A program made the translations under genes and the position numbers. A stretch of 64,000 nt of DNA from Micromonospora pisi (lineage in GTDB: Bacteria; Actinomycetota; Actinomycetes; Mycobacteriales; Micromonosporaceae): the NCBI RefSeq assembly GCF_003633685.1, contig NZ_RBKT01000001.1:7874001-7938000 (forward strand). The letters are read 5' to 3'. The stretch's first letter is position 1. Every line of letters starts with the position of its first letter. Positions 17,225 through 29,667 of this stretch are shown piece after piece. The notes beneath the pieces are model-generated. The model was not told where the DNA came from. It made no database searches and saw only the letters and a program-made list of their open reading frames with translations.

Positions 17225-17912
17225 GGTCGCCGAGCAACGAGGGCAACTCGGTCAGGTCGTCGACCACGTACTCCGGTCGGACCGGGTCGGGGTCGTCCCG
17301 GTAACCGGCCGAGCCGGGTACCAGGGCATTGGTCACCAGCACCGGCCGCATGCCGGCGATGATCGCGCCCGAGTGTTCCCGACTCCCGCCGTCGCCGACG
17401 AACCAGCAGGCACCCGGCGGTACGTCCAGCCGGGCGGCGGCGGTGGCGTAGAGCCGGGGATCCGGCTTGCGGTAGCCCTCCTGCCAGGAGAAGACCGCCG
17501 CGTCGAGGTAACCGGCGTACGGAGTGTCGCCCCATCGTTCGCAGAGCTCACTCGCGCAATCGCTGAGCAGTGCGAGGCGGAAACCCCGTTTCCGGAGGTC
17601 GTCGAGGACGTCGAAGACCCCGACCCGGGGACGCCGGACCCGTTCGGCACCGCCGTGCTGGACCCGTACCGCCAGTCGGAGCCGTTCCTCGTCGGGTTCC
17701 GCGCCGCACTCGCGGGCGATCGTCCGCAGCGTGGCGGCGGTTCCGCCGTACCGTCCGGTGGCCCGTGCGCCGAAGCTGTCGCTCATCCGGCGCCAGAACA
17801 CTTCGGCCGGCACGCCCAGGGCGGCGGCCGTTTCGGCGAACGCCACCCGCCGTTCCGCCTCGACGGCCGGATCGGTGAGAGTGCCGAAGAAGTCGAAGAC
17901 GACGGCGCGCAT
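17211..17912 (-). CDS. HAD-family phosphatase
   Basis: A 233 aa haloacid-dehalogenase-type hydrolase. Motif I is VVFDFFGTLTDP (nucleophile D8 and acid/base D in the F-D-F-F-G-T form), motif II is ALLSDCASE, the lysine motif is GYRKPDPRLY and motif IV is WFVGDGGSREHSGA. A helical cap lies between motifs I and II. The start is ATG 17912; the frame continues upstream without coding character. Substrate unknown. It converges with and overlaps the phosphopantetheinyl transferase gene at the 3' ends. Confidence 0.92.
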   Translation of the reverse strand: MRAVVFDFFGTLTDPAVEAERRVAFAETAAALGVPAEVFWRRMSDSFGARATGRYGGTAATLRTIARECGAEPDEERLRLAVRVQHGGAERVRRPRVGVFDVLDDLRKRGFRLALLSDCASELCERWGDTPYAGYLDAAVFSWQEGYRKPDPRLYATAAARLDVPPGACWFVGDGGSREHSGAIIAGMRPVLVTNALVPGSAGYRDDPDPVRPEYVVDDLTELPSLLGDPTYG

Positions 17913-18606
17913 CGGGCCATGCTGGATCCCGACCCGGTTGTCGGTCAAGCGACGCCAGGTGCGACTGCCGGTGCGGTCAGACACTGCTCTCATCGGAGGT
18001 GGCGGCGGCGGGCAGGTCGTCGCGGGTGAAAATGACGACCTCCGCGTACGACTTGATCAGCGCTCGGGTGGCGATCGAGGCCGCCGATGGTGTCGCCGAA
18101 CACGATGGGGTGTCCAGTCGGTTTCCCGACAGACAAGGTCGACTTCGTCCAATGAGAGTTGCGCACTCGACTGACCGGCCGCTCTTGGCGCTGCTATAGC
18201 GAATACCCGGCGACAAGGTGACATTGTGTGCCGGGGTCACCGGCCCCGGATTGCAGTCGGAAACGGACCATTGGCATTGCCTTGCAACGGCAGGATTGCC
18301 TGGTCAACGCGGCGACGATCAGGATGCGAGGACGATCCCCGCAGGCGTGCACAGGGCGCGCTCGTCGGGTTTCGGTCTCTGACCGTTACGCCGCGTACGC
18401 CGGTCAGGAGCTTGCGGCGCTCCGCGTTCCTCTTCCGGCGGACCGGGAGGGTGTTTCCGGTGGTGCACATTGCCGCACGAGCTTCCGAGCCCGGCTCACC
18501 GAGAGAGGGTAGGCCGGGCCCGACTCACCGAAGGCGATCGATATCCGAGGGGAGATGCCTGGGACGGAGGACTCCCGCACTATCGACTGCCCCCTGAGCT
18601 GCCCGC
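17913..18606. other. Gene-poor stretch with a possible 3' gene remnant
   Basis: About 690 bp without a convincing complete gene. On the minus strand at about 18110-17977 a GC3-biased run (ASIATRALIKSYAEVVIFTR to a TGA at 17979-17977) looks like the tail of a real protein, but its upstream part is not recognisable. 18170-18320 is less GC-rich. No terminator for Lsr2 stands out. I see nothing else that can be supported. Confidence 0.35.
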
Positions 18607-18951
18607 TCAGTGGTTGTTGTACGCCTCGACCACGGAAGCCGGAATCCGACCGCGCTCGGAAACGTCGTAGCCGTTCTTGGAGGCCCATTCCCGGATGGCC
18701 TTGTTCTGGTCCCGGTCGCTGCGGGTGGGGGCACCACCGCTGCGACGGGTCGGGCGACGGCTTTCGACGCCACCGCGTCCCACGCGCGTACCAGCGGCGA
18801 TGTACGGGTCGAGCACCTTGCGGAGCTTGCCCGCGTTCTCTTCGGACAGATCAATGGTGTAGCTGACTCCGTCGAGCCCGAACTCGACCGTGCGGTCGGC
18901 TTGGCCGCCGTCGAGGTCATCGGTCAGGACGGTGATTACCTTTTTAGCCAT
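18607..18951 (-). CDS. lsr2: Lsr2 nucleoid-associated protein
   Basis: A 114 aa H-NS-like xenogeneic silencer of actinobacteria. The N-terminal dimerisation domain ([20 protein letters not shown], then [20 protein letters not shown]) is near-canonical, followed by a basic linker rich in R/T/G and the C-terminal AT-hook-like domain ([20 protein letters not shown], then SVVEAYNNH) with the conserved R-G-R DNA-minor-groove motif. Lsr2 bridges AT-rich, horizontally acquired DNA and often represses secondary metabolite clusters. It is probably monocistronic. Genomes of this group often hold two lsr2 copies; I cannot tell which this is. Confidence 0.96.
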   Translation of the reverse strand: MAKKVITVLTDDLDGGQADRTVEFGLDGVSYTIDLSEENAGKLRKVLDPYIAAGTRVGRGGVESRRPTRRSGGAPTRSDRDQNKAIREWASKNGYDVSERGRIPASVVEAYNNH

Positions 18952-19163
18952 GGTTGATCACTCCACGTGAACAATGGGGTTCCAGGTGATGAGTTTGACT
19001 CATCAATCACTGATTTTGCAACGTTCCCCTCATTGTCCGAGTGGCGTGGCCGCCGCCGGCGCCCCGGAAACTCGCCCCACCGGCATAAGAGCCGCCACCG
19101 GCACCCTCCCGGTTCGGTGCGGGCCGGCGGTGGCCGGTACGGTGGGAAGTTCCGATGTGGTTA

Positions 19164-19640
19164 CTAAGCCGGGGCGGTCCAATTCTGGTTTGTGGCCCCG
19201 GTGCAGCTTCGGATCTGCCATGGGGTGCCGCCGGTGGCGGTTTGTGCCGGTGGCGTCGAGGCGCTTGTTCACCTGCGCATTGGCAAGGCTCGCGGCCGTC
19301 TGTGTCGGTCCACCTCCGGGCGCCTGAGCCGTTGCCGGTGTAGTGCCGCACTCGTGCCCCCAACGCGGTGGACCCGCCGCTGATGTCGGGGCATTCGCGG
19401 AGTGCGCGTACGGTACCGCCGGCGCCGGGTCCACGGGTTGCGCTGTTGTTCCCTTGCGGCCGTACAACTGCACCGCCGTGCCGTCGGCGGAGTCGGCGCT
19501 GGCGATGTCGGTGCAATTTCCGCCGAGGCCGGTGATCGGCCGGGTCGGCCCGTCGGTCGCGAGCTGGTTGGTCCGGTCCCTGGTTCACCTTCGCCTTCAG
19601 GTTCTTGGTGAATTCCGGGGAGTCGGAGGCGTTCCACCCA
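19164..19640 (-). pseudogene. Frameshifted ricin-B-type lectin (CBM13) gene
   Basis: Reading the minus strand leftward, three beta-trefoil repeats are visible in different frames. First, ITGLGGNCTDIAS then ADSADGTAVQLYGRKGTTAQ near 19540-19440. Next, CPDISGGSTALG then ARVRHYTGNGSGARRWT near 19395-19320. Last, LANAQVNKRLDATGTN followed, after another frame change, by GTPWQIRSCTGATNQNWTAP and a TAG at 19166-19164. The D-x-A...Q-x-W pattern is that of secreted actinobacterial carbohydrate-binding modules usually attached to glycoside hydrolases. At least three frameshifts show decay. No catalytic domain or signal peptide is recognisable upstream to 20.0 kb, so this is probably a 3' remnant. Confidence 0.75.
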
Positions 19641-20050
19641 GCCCGTGGCGTTCCAGTGCGACGAGGGGTAGCTCGCGTGACAGGTCGCTCATTCTGTGTG
19701 GTCACGTGGTCCGAGTTGGCGCCTGCGCGGCGTACCTCTGTTGATGGCACAGAATCTCCCGTTCCGCGAGCGGTTTTCTCGCCGGAGGTGGGCGCCGCGC
19801 GCCTGATGCGCCGGACGGTTGCCGCCCGCACGGCGCCCACGGGTCGCGGCCGGGCTGGGGCTCGCCGTGCTGGTCGGCCGGGGTGTGATGCCCCCGGGCG
19901 TCGGAAATTGATCCGTCGAGCGGGTCTGTGGCATCGATGGGGATGAAGCGGCAGCTCGGCCGTACAGCCAACTGCAAGGTTTGTTTAGAAATTCTGGTTG
20001 TTACCCGAACGTGATTGACGTGGCCCGCGTCACTCCGGTTGACTCGGGCC

Positions 20051-20074
20051 GGAACCGCTTCCGCAACCGGTTCC
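20051..20074. promoter_or_regulatory. Two abutting 12-bp palindromes, likely LacI-type operators
   Basis: GGAACCGCTTCC and GCAACCGGTTCC lie end to end, 40 bases before the GTG of the LacI gene. Each is a near-perfect 12 bp palindrome with a central CG, the form bound by LacI-family dimers. Autoregulation of the adjacent regulator is the likeliest role. They differ from the AGCGCT site at 21235, so two different proteins may act here. Confidence 0.5.
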
Positions 20075-20113
20075 GAACCAGCCGTTAACCGTCCTGACAC
20101 GAAGGGCACCCAC

Positions 20114-21118
20114 GTGCCGATCACCATTGCCGACGTCGCGGCCCGGGCCGGGGTCAGTAAGACCACTGTGTCGCGGGTGCTGAACGGCAAGGGTGAGCTG
20201 GACGTACAGACGGCGGCGCGGGTGCGCCGGGTGATCGAGGAACTGGGATACGTGCCGAGCGCGCGGGCGGTAGGCCTGGCCCGGGGTCGTACCCGGGTGG
20301 TCGGCATGCTGGTCCCCTCGCTCACCTGGCCCTGGATGGGCGAGGTGCTCCAGGGGGCGGTCGACGTGGTGGAGACCGAGGGCTACGGCCTGCTGCTCTT
20401 CACCTGCAACCGGGGCGAGGAGTCGATGCGCCAGTTCGCCTCCCAGGTCTCGGCGAAGTCGTTCGACGGACTGCTGGTGATCGAGCCCGAGGGAACCCTC
20501 GACTACATCACCGACCTGCACGCGCGGGGCCTGCCGGTGGTGCTGATCGACGACCGGGGCCACCAGCCGCTCTTCCCGTCGGTCACCACCACCAACCGCA
20601 GCGGTGGTGCCGAGGCCGCCCGCCACCTGCTGGAACTCGGCCGACGTCGGCCCCTGGTCATCACCGGCATCGAACCCTTCGGCTGCACCCAGGAACGGCT
20701 GGCCGGGTTCGGTGACGTCTACGCCGAGGCGGGCTCGCCATTGGACCCGAGGCTCGTGGTGGAGGGGGACTTCACCTTCGATCGGGGTCGGGCGGTGGTC
20801 AAGCAGTTGATGGCCGACGGGCTGGAGTTCGACGCCGTCTTCGCGCACAACGACCTCTCGGCGGCCGGTGCTCTGCTGGCCATCCGCGAGTCGGGCCGTC
20901 GGGTGCCGGAGGACGTCGCGCTGGTCGGCTTCGACGACATCCCGTACGCCTCGCACACCGATCCGCCACTGACCACGGTGCATCAGCCGATGCGCCAGAT
21001 GGGCGAGGCCGCGGCGCGGATGCTGCTGGCGCACTTCGACGGCACGCCGCTGCCCGACGCCCCGCACGTTCTGCCCACCACGCTGATCATTCGAGCCTCG
21101 ACCATGGTCCCCGCCTGA
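20114..21118 (+). CDS. LacI-family sugar-operon repressor
   Basis: A 334 aa repressor. The N-terminal HTH and hinge are textbook ([40 protein letters not shown]), followed by the periplasmic-binding-like effector domain ([41 protein letters not shown]). GTG 20114 has GAAGGG seven bases upstream; the frame extends to 20015 but without coding character. It lies directly upstream of and co-oriented with the transporter-glucosidase operon, across a 209 bp gap containing an AGCGCT palindrome. It probably derepresses that operon when a beta-gluco-oligosaccharide or its product binds. Confidence 0.94.
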   Translation: MPITIADVAARAGVSKTTVSRVLNGKGELDVQTAARVRRVIEELGYVPSARAVGLARGRTRVVGMLVPSLTWPWMGEVLQGAVDVVETEGYGLLLFTCNRGEESMRQFASQVSAKSFDGLLVIEPEGTLDYITDLHARGLPVVLIDDRGHQPLFPSVTTTNRSGGAEAARHLLELGRRRPLVITGIEPFGCTQERLAGFGDVYAEAGSPLDPRLVVEGDFTFDRGRAVVKQLMADGLEFDAVFAHNDLSAAGALLAIRESGRRVPEDVALVGFDDIPYASHTDPPLTTVHQPMRQMGEAAARMLLAHFDGTPLPDAPHVLPTTLIIRASTMVPA

Positions 21119-21234
21119 CCCGTACGTCACCCCGACCGGTCCCACCCCCGACCGCTCCGCCCCACCACCGGAACCACCCCGACCGGCTACCCCCTACCCC
21201 TGACCTAGGACAGCGCCACCCGTCTGCCCGATTG

Positions 21235-21248
21235 TGAGAGCGCTCTAC
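21235..21248. promoter_or_regulatory. CebR-like operator (AGCGCT palindrome)
   Basis: TGAGAGCGCTCTAC contains the perfect 10 bp palindrome AGAGCGCTCT (21237-21246), about 80-90 bases before the binding-protein ATG. The streptomycete cellobiose repressor CebR binds TGGGAGCGCTCCCA; the site here keeps the AGCGCT core and left arm. It is the obvious target for the LacI protein encoded just upstream and links the operon to beta-glucoside/cello-oligosaccharide sensing. Confidence 0.7.
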
Positions 21249-21327
21249 CGATCGAGTGGACCCTTGTCAGCCCATCTCCCGACCATCCCGAAGACCACCC
21301 TCACCACCACGACACAGGGAGGAATAC

Positions 21328-23001
<1,674 letters not shown>

Positions 23002-23113
23002 TCCACCCGCGTCGCCTTCCGGGTGTGCCGTAACAGGCCACCCGGGAGGCGACGCCACCGCGCGGGAAGGCAGCGCCGCGCGGGGATCAGCTCTCTTCGA
23101 CAGGAGCTCCGGC

Positions 23114-24220
23114 ATGACCTTGAGCGAGCCCTCCGCCCCTCCGCTGACCGAGGTGGTGCTGGAGGCCGAAAGCCTGACCAAACATTTTCCGGTCCGACGG
23201 CGGGTCCGGGACCTCCTCTCCCGCGAGCGGCGGGTGGTGCACGCGGTCGACGACGTGAACCTGGTCCTGCGGCGGGGCCGGGTGACGGCCCTCGTCGGCG
23301 AGTCCGGCTCGGGCAAGTCGACGGTGGCGCGGCTGCTGGCCCAGCTCTACCGGCGTACCTCCGGCGACATCCGGCTCCACGGCGAGTCGACCACCGTACG
23401 CGGCGGCCGGCGGTTCCGGGCGTACGCCCGCCGGGTGCAGCTCACCTTCCAGGACCCGTTCGCCTCACTGAACCCGGTCCACACCGTCCGCTACCACCTC
23501 ACCCGGTCGTTGCGTATCCACGGCCACGGCGGCAGGACCGCCGCCGAACTGGAGCGCGCCCTGCACGACCTGCTCGGGCGGGTGTCGCTCACCCCAGCCG
23601 AGCGCTACATCGACAAGTTCCCGCACGAACTCTCCGGTGGCCAGCGGCAGCGGGTGGCGATCGCCCGCGCGCTCGGCGCCGACCCGGAGGTGCTCCTCGC
23701 CGACGAACCGGTCTCGATGCTCGACGTCTCGATCCGGCTCGGTGTGCTGAACCTGCTGCGTGACCTCAAGGAACGACTGAACCTGGCCATCCTCTACATC
23801 ACCCACGACATCGCCTCGGCCCGGTACTTCGCCGACGACACCCTGGTCATGTACGCGGGACGGATGGTCGAGGGTGGCGACAGCGAGACGGTCACCCAAC
23901 GGCCGGCGCACCCGTACACCCGGTTGTTGATTGCCTCGGCCCCCGATCCGGACCGCATCCAGGGCTCGCCCACCGACGCCGCCGCGGCCACCCCGGAGGA
24001 CCGGGGTGGCGGCGAGCCGCCCAGTCTCATCGACCCGCCGCCCGGGTGCCGGTTCCATCCCCGCTGCCCGAACGCGATGCCGCGCTGCCTGACCGCGCTG
24101 CCGCCCCGGCTCGCGGTGCAGGGGGAGCCGGGACACTGGGCCTCCTGCTGGCTCTACGACCCGGAGAACACCGAGACGCCGGGCTCCGCCGCCCGCGAGG
24201 TAGGGGCGGTGGCCTCGTGA
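23114..24220 (+). CDS. OppF/DppF-type ABC transporter ATPase
   Basis: A 368 aa nucleotide-binding subunit. Walker A is GESGSGKST, the Q-loop region [13 protein letters not shown], the signature [15 protein letters not shown], Walker [13 protein letters not shown] and the H-loop THD. The C-terminal oligopeptide/dipeptide extension with its cysteines ([17 protein letters not shown]) may carry an Fe-S cluster as in Opp/Dpp ATPases. ATG 23114 has CAGGAG upstream. Unusually, the F-type ATPase precedes the two permeases while the D-type follows them. Its stop overlaps the permease start (GTGA). Confidence 0.94.
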   Translation: MTLSEPSAPPLTEVVLEAESLTKHFPVRRRVRDLLSRERRVVHAVDDVNLVLRRGRVTALVGESGSGKSTVARLLAQLYRRTSGDIRLHGESTTVRGGRRFRAYARRVQLTFQDPFASLNPVHTVRYHLTRSLRIHGHGGRTAAELERALHDLLGRVSLTPAERYIDKFPHELSGGQRQRVAIARALGADPEVLLADEPVSMLDVSIRLGVLNLLRDLKERLNLAILYITHDIASARYFADDTLVMYAGRMVEGGDSETVTQRPAHPYTRLLIASAPDPDRIQGSPTDAAAATPEDRGGGEPPSLIDPPPGCRFHPRCPNAMPRCLTALPPRLAVQGEPGHWASCWLYDPENTETPGSAAREVGAVAS

Positions 24221-25197
24221 AGTTCCTGCTGCAACGGATCGCGTTCTACCTGTTCACCGCCTGGGCCGCGATCACCATCAACTTCTTCATCCCCCGGATG
24301 ATCCCCGGTGACCCGGTCCAGTCGCTGATCTCCCGCTACCAGGGCCAGATCAGCACCCAGGCCATGCAGTCGCTCTACGTGCTCTTCGGCCTGGACAAGG
24401 AGAAGAGCCTCTGGCAGGAGTACGTCGAGTACTGGGGCCAACTCTTCCGTGGTGACCTGGGCCTGTCGTTCACGTTCTTCCCCGCCCCGGTCTCCCAGGT
24501 GCTCTCCGACAGCCTGCCCTGGACCCTCGCCCTCGTCGGCATCACCACCGTGATCAGCTTCTTCACCGGCACCGCGCTCGGTGTGGTCGCCGGGTGGCGG
24601 CGGGGCTCCTGGATCGACGGGCTGCTCCCGGCGACCACGTTCCTCTCCTCCATCCCGTACTTCTGGCTCGGTCTCATCTCGATCGCCCTGCTGGCCGGCC
24701 CGGGGAGCTTCTTCCCCTCCTCCGGCGGGTACGAGCCCGGCCTGGTGCCGGCGTTCGACCAGTACTTCATCGGCAGCGCGATCCAGCACAGCCTGCTGCC
24801 GGCGTTCACCATCCTGATCTCGTCGGTCTCCGGCTGGATCCTCAGCATGCGCAACATGATGGTCACCGTCGCGGCGGAGGACTACATCACGGTGGCGCAC
24901 GCCAAGGGACTCTCCGAGCGGCGGGTCGCGGTCAGCTACGCCGCCCGCAACGCGCTGCTGCCGAACGTCTCCGGGTTCGCGTTGTCGCTCGGCTTCATCG
25001 TCGGCGGCACCCTGCTGGTCGAGATCGTCTTCTCCTATCCCGGCCTCGGGTTCCAGCTCTTCCAGGCGGTCGGCGCCAAGGACTACCCGCTGATGCAGGG
25101 CATCTTCCTGATCATCACGCTCTCCGTGCTGCTGGCGAACCTGCTGGCGGACCTGGCGTACCTGGCCCTGGACCCCCGAACCCGCAAGGAGGGCTGA
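24217..25197 (+). CDS. OppB/DppB-type ABC permease
   Basis: A 326 aa membrane subunit with six predicted helices. The N-terminus ([30 protein letters not shown]) is typical of DppB, and the EAA loop region [20 protein letters not shown] contacts the ATPases. GTG 24217 overlaps the ATPase stop by 4 bp. It pairs with the second permease three bases downstream to form the channel for the putative oligosaccharide substrate. Confidence 0.94.
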   Translation: MKFLLQRIAFYLFTAWAAITINFFIPRMIPGDPVQSLISRYQGQISTQAMQSLYVLFGLDKEKSLWQEYVEYWGQLFRGDLGLSFTFFPAPVSQVLSDSLPWTLALVGITTVISFFTGTALGVVAGWRRGSWIDGLLPATTFLSSIPYFWLGLISIALLAGPGSFFPSSGGYEPGLVPAFDQYFIGSAIQHSLLPAFTILISSVSGWILSMRNMMVTVAAEDYITVAHAKGLSERRVAVSYAARNALLPNVSGFALSLGFIVGGTLLVEIVFSYPGLGFQLFQAVGAKDYPLMQGIFLIITLSVLLANLLADLAYLALDPRTRKEG

Positions 25198-25200
25198 GCG

Positions 25201-26261
25201 ATGGCCATCCCCACCAGCAGCATCGACGCTGTCATTCCTTCCGGGCCGGTGGCCGAAACCGCGCCGCCGGCCGCCGCCCGCCGCCGCCGTCTGCGGTTCG
25301 TGGCCAATCCCAAGGCCGCGACCGGGCTGGTCATCCTGGGCATCTTCCTGCTGATCGCGGTGATCGGCCCGTGGATCGCCCCGTACGACCCGTCGGCCCG
25401 CGGCGCGGACCTGGTCGCGCCCCCCTCCGGTGCGCACTGGTTCGGCACCACCCACCTCGGGCAGGACATCTTCAGTCAGGTGCTGGTCGGCACCCGGGGC
25501 GTCATCTTCGTCGGATTCCTGGCCGGCGCGGTCGCGACCGTGCTCTCGGTGCTGATCGGGGTCACCGCCGGATACCTCGGTGGAGCCGCCGACGAGAGCC
25601 TCTCCGCGCTGTCGAACGTCTTCCTGGTGATCCCGGCACTGCCGCTGGTCATCATCCTCGCGTCGACCATCCAGTCCGCCGGTGACCTGGTCGTCGCCCT
25701 CGTCATCGGCTTCACCTCGTGGGCCTGGGGAGCGCGGGTGCTGCGCGCCCAGACGCTGTCGCTGAGACGACGCGACTATGTGGAGGCGGCCCGTGCCAGC
25801 GGAGAGAGCACCTGGCGGATCGTGCTCTTCGAGATCCTGCCGAACCTGACCGCGATCATCGCCTCGAACTTCGTCGGCACGGTCATCTTCGCCGTGATGT
25901 CCGAGATCACCCTGGCGTTCATCGGCATCTCGACCATCTCCGAGTGGAACTGGGGCACGATCCTGTTCTGGGCGCAGAGCCAGCAGGCGCTGGCCCAGGG
26001 CGCCTGGTGGTGGTTCGTCCCGGCAGGGCTCGCGATCGCCCTGCTCGGCACCGCACTGTCGCTGGTCAACTTCGGCATCGACGAGTTCGTCAGCCCCCGG
26101 TTGCGCAGCAGCGGCAAGGCGAAGGTGCGTACCGCCGACGGCCGGGTGGTCCGGATGCGGGTCGGGTTCACCCCGGTGCTGGCCTCGCCGTCGTCGACCC
26201 CACCGCCGGTGCCCGAGGGCGCCGCTGTGCTGACCAACGCCGAGGGAAAGGCGGCCGGGCG

Positions 26262-26265
<4 letters not shown>
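25201..26265 (+). CDS. OppC/DppC-type ABC permease
   Basis: A 354 aa membrane subunit. The cytoplasmic N-terminus is basic (ARRRRLRF), helix one is TGLVILGIFLLIAVIGPW, then the DppC-type PYDPSARGADLVAPPSGAHW and FGTTHLGQDIFSQVLVGTR, and the EAA loop RRDYVEAARASGESTWRIVL. A proline-rich cytoplasmic tail of about 40 residues ends the protein. ATG 25201 lies three bases after the previous stop, and its own stop overlaps the next ATG (ATGA). Confidence 0.94.
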
Positions 26266-27257
<992 letters not shown>

Positions 27258-27345
27258 CAGCCCGGACCGGTCGCGGCGCGCGCGGGCCACCACCGGTCGC
27301 CGCCGACCGACCCGACACCAGTTCCCACACCCGATCAGGAGAGCC

Positions 27346-28773
27346 ATGGACACGACCGCCCCGACACTCGATCCTGCCCGCGTGGCCAGCGGTCAACCCG
27401 ACCCGATCGACAGTCTGCCCGCGGACTTCCGCTGGGGCGTCGCCACCTCGTCGTACCAGATCGAGGGAGCCGTAGCCGAGGACGGACGTACCGCCTCGAT
27501 CTGGGACACCTTCTGCCGGGTACCCGGCGCGGTGCACAACGGCGACCACGGCGACATCGCCTGCGACCACTACCACCGGATGCCCGCCGACGTGGCGTTG
27601 ATGCGTGACCTCGACGTGGACACCTACCGCTTCTCGGTCGCCTGGCCGAGGGTCCAGCCCGGTGGCCGGGGCCCGGTCAACCCGGCCGGCCTGGCCTTCT
27701 ACGACCGGCTGGTGGACGAGTTGCTGGCCAAGGGGATCGACCCGTGGGTCACCCTCTACCACTGGGACCTGCCGCAGGAACTGGAGGACGCTGGCGGCTG
27801 GCCGGTCCGGGACACCGCGTACCGGTTCGCCGACTACTCCATGCTCGTCTTCGACCAGCTCAGTGACCGGGTACGCACCTGGACGACGCTCAACGAGCCG
27901 TGGTGCTCGGCGATGCTCGGCTACGCGTACGGGCGGCACGCCCCGGGCAAGCGGGACTTCGAGGCGGGCATGCACGCCGTACACCACCTGCTGCTCGGGC
28001 ACGGCCTGGCCACCCAGCGGATGCGGGCCGCCGCGAGCGGGCCGGTCGACCTCGGCATCACGCTGAACATGAGCACCTCGACCGCGGCCAGTGAGAGCGA
28101 AGCCGACCTGAACGCCGCCCGCCGGGCCGACGGGCTCGGTGTCCGGATCTACCTCGATCCGCTGGTGCACGGGCGTTATCCGCAGGACATCGTCGCCGAC
28201 CTGGCCGCCCGCAACATCGAGTTGCCGGTGCGGGACGGGGACCTGGAAATCATCTCGACGCCGATGGACGTGCTCGGGGTCAACTACTACTTCAGCACCC
28301 AGCACTCCGGCGTGGACGAGCAGGGACGCACCGAGGACGCCGACGGGCTACCGGTCGACCGGGAGGTGCCGTTCGGTCGGCCCCGTACCGCGATGGACTG
28401 GGAGATCGTGCCCGAGGGCTTCACCGAGCTGCTGGTACGGCTCGGCCGCGACTACCCCGGTCTGCCGATGGTGATCACGGAGAACGGCTCCGCGTTCGAC
28501 GACAAGCCGGACGAGAGCGGGTTTGTCGCCGACGACGACCGGGTCGACTATTTCGCCTCGCACATCGGTGCGGTCGCTCGCGCCCGCCAGCAGGGCGCCG
28601 ACATTCGCGGCTACTTCGCCTGGTCGCTGCTGGACAACTTCGAGTGGGCGTACGGGTACGACAAGCGCTTCGGCATCGTCCGGGTCGACTACGACACCCA
28701 GGTGCGTACGCCCAAGCGCAGCGCGCTCTGGTACCGCGACACCATCCGCCGGGTACGCAACGCCGGCAGCTGA
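27346..28773 (+). CDS. GH1 beta-glucosidase
   Basis: A 475 aa cytoplasmic family 1 glycoside hydrolase (no signal peptide) that would cleave imported beta-glucosides from the non-reducing end. DFRWGVATSSYQIEGA is the N-terminal signature; the acid/base glutamate is E184 in TTLNEPW and the nucleophile E379 in MVITENGSA. GYFAWSLLDNFEWAYGY, holding aglycone-site residues, is also intact. ATG 27346 follows AGGAGAGCC. It is the last gene of the LacI-controlled operon and is followed by a strong terminator. Cello-oligosaccharides are likely substrates, but GH1 enzymes vary widely. Confidence 0.96.
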   Translation: MDTTAPTLDPARVASGQPDPIDSLPADFRWGVATSSYQIEGAVAEDGRTASIWDTFCRVPGAVHNGDHGDIACDHYHRMPADVALMRDLDVDTYRFSVAWPRVQPGGRGPVNPAGLAFYDRLVDELLAKGIDPWVTLYHWDLPQELEDAGGWPVRDTAYRFADYSMLVFDQLSDRVRTWTTLNEPWCSAMLGYAYGRHAPGKRDFEAGMHAVHHLLLGHGLATQRMRAAASGPVDLGITLNMSTSTAASESEADLNAARRADGLGVRIYLDPLVHGRYPQDIVADLAARNIELPVRDGDLEIISTPMDVLGVNYYFSTQHSGVDEQGRTEDADGLPVDREVPFGRPRTAMDWEIVPEGFTELLVRLGRDYPGLPMVITENGSAFDDKPDESGFVADDDRVDYFASHIGAVARARQQGADIRGYFAWSLLDNFEWAYGYDKRFGIVRVDYDTQVRTPKRSALWYRDTIRRVRNAGS

Positions 28774-28791
28774 CCTGACCGGGTCCTGGGA

Positions 28792-28829
28792 GGGGTACGG
28801 CGGCCGAAAGCGTTCGGCCGCCGTACCCC
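28792..28829 (+). terminator. Strong hairpin terminator of the sugar operon
   Basis: A perfect 17 bp inverted repeat, GGGGTACGGCGGCCGAA and its complement, with a four-base AGCG loop, starts 18 bases after the GH1 stop and is followed by GTTTTC. It fits a Rho-independent terminator adapted to high GC. Confidence 0.9.
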
Positions 28830-28867
28830 GTTTTCAGGTGTTGTCCGCGCGGCCGACCCACCCCGTC

Positions 28868-28922
28868 GATCATGAGGTTGGCGCAACCATCCGGGCCGGA
28901 ATCCCGCGCCAACTTCATGATC
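28868..28922. repeat. REP-like hyphenated palindrome
   Basis: GATCATGAGGTTGGCGC (28868-28884) and GCGCCAACTTCATGATC (28906-28922) are inverted arms matching at 16 of 17 positions around a 21 bp centre. Placement between a terminator and a gene remnant, AT-richer arms and high symmetry suggest a dispersed repeat (REP/MITE-like). I believe similar palindromes recur between genes in Micromonosporaceae, but that is memory, not something this window shows. Confidence 0.65.
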
Positions 28923-28940
28923 AACGGCTGGTTGTCGAGG

Positions 28941-29105
28941 TGTGGACGACAACGCGTTCTCGTCGGTGGAGGCGCGAACGTACGAATGGAAACGCACCCT
29001 GGGCGCTGACGAGTGGGTGGACTGGCGGCAACGGTCAGTGACCACCGGCGCCTTGGACCTGACCGGCTCGGCGCTCTCCTGAAGGAGCGGGCGCGGCGCT
29101 GCCGC
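28941..29105 (+). pseudogene. Remnant of a SAM methyltransferase C-terminus
   Basis: One frame gives FSSVEARTYEWKRTLGADEW followed by VDW, and after about base 29030 a second frame gives TVSDHRRLGPDRLGALLKER. Together they match the C-terminal end of actinobacterial class I methyltransferases, in which a Y-x-W-x-R-x-Y segment precedes T-H-S-D-H-R-x-L-x-x-x-R. The SAM-binding core is absent and the frame is broken, so this is a decayed fragment, perhaps left by a recombination event at the nearby palindrome. Confidence 0.5.
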
Positions 29106-29199
29106 ACCACCCTGACCGTGGACCCGCCGAACCAGCGCTGGGTCGATCGGTGCGCAGGCGAGATCCGGACCGGGACTCCGTCGTCTCGCATCTGCGATC

Positions 29200-29631
29200 A
29201 TGCTCGTCATGCGGGACGAAAACCTCGTGGGCTTCTGGGACAGCAGTCCGTACGACTACGGTGCGATGGAGTCGAGCTGGGTCTGCCTTCGGCGGGACGG
29301 CACTGGCTGGACAGCCGTTGCCAACACCGGCAGCGCGGCGGTGAGCCAACTCACCTGGGACTGCCCAGGCGACGGCGAGGTCGAGCTGCGGTACAACTGG
29401 ACAGCCTCCGGGAGTTGGGCTCCCGGCACACCGTTCATCCTCGCCGAGATCGACGAGGAGGGCCCGTACGACGAACTGGTGCGTACGCGTTATTCGGTCG
29501 GCACCGAAACGCCGCCGATGGAGGATGCGCCAGTCACCGCCCTGCACCTGGACGAGAAGGTCGAGTTCATCCACCGCTTCGCGCTCATCACCCGGGAAAC
29601 CGACCACCCGGGCCCGGCAGCCGAGGATTGA
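29200..29631 (+). CDS. Hypothetical protein, acidic, 143 aa
   Basis: An acidic, tryptophan-rich soluble protein (NLVGFWDSSPYDYGAMESSW, LRYNWTASGSWAPGTPF, LHLDEKVEFIHRFALITRET) with no signal peptide or membrane segment. Consistent GC3 bias supports a real gene. ATG 29200 or the in-frame ATG 29209 may be the start; neither has a strong ribosome site. I do not recognise the family. It converges with an ATP-grasp gene, leaving 36 bp. Confidence 0.65.
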   Translation: MLVMRDENLVGFWDSSPYDYGAMESSWVCLRRDGTGWTAVANTGSAAVSQLTWDCPGDGEVELRYNWTASGSWAPGTPFILAEIDEEGPYDELVRTRYSVGTETPPMEDAPVTALHLDEKVEFIHRFALITRETDHPGPAAED

Positions 29632-29667
29632 GCAGGATCGGGCCAACGGCTGCTCGCCTTCTCCTGG

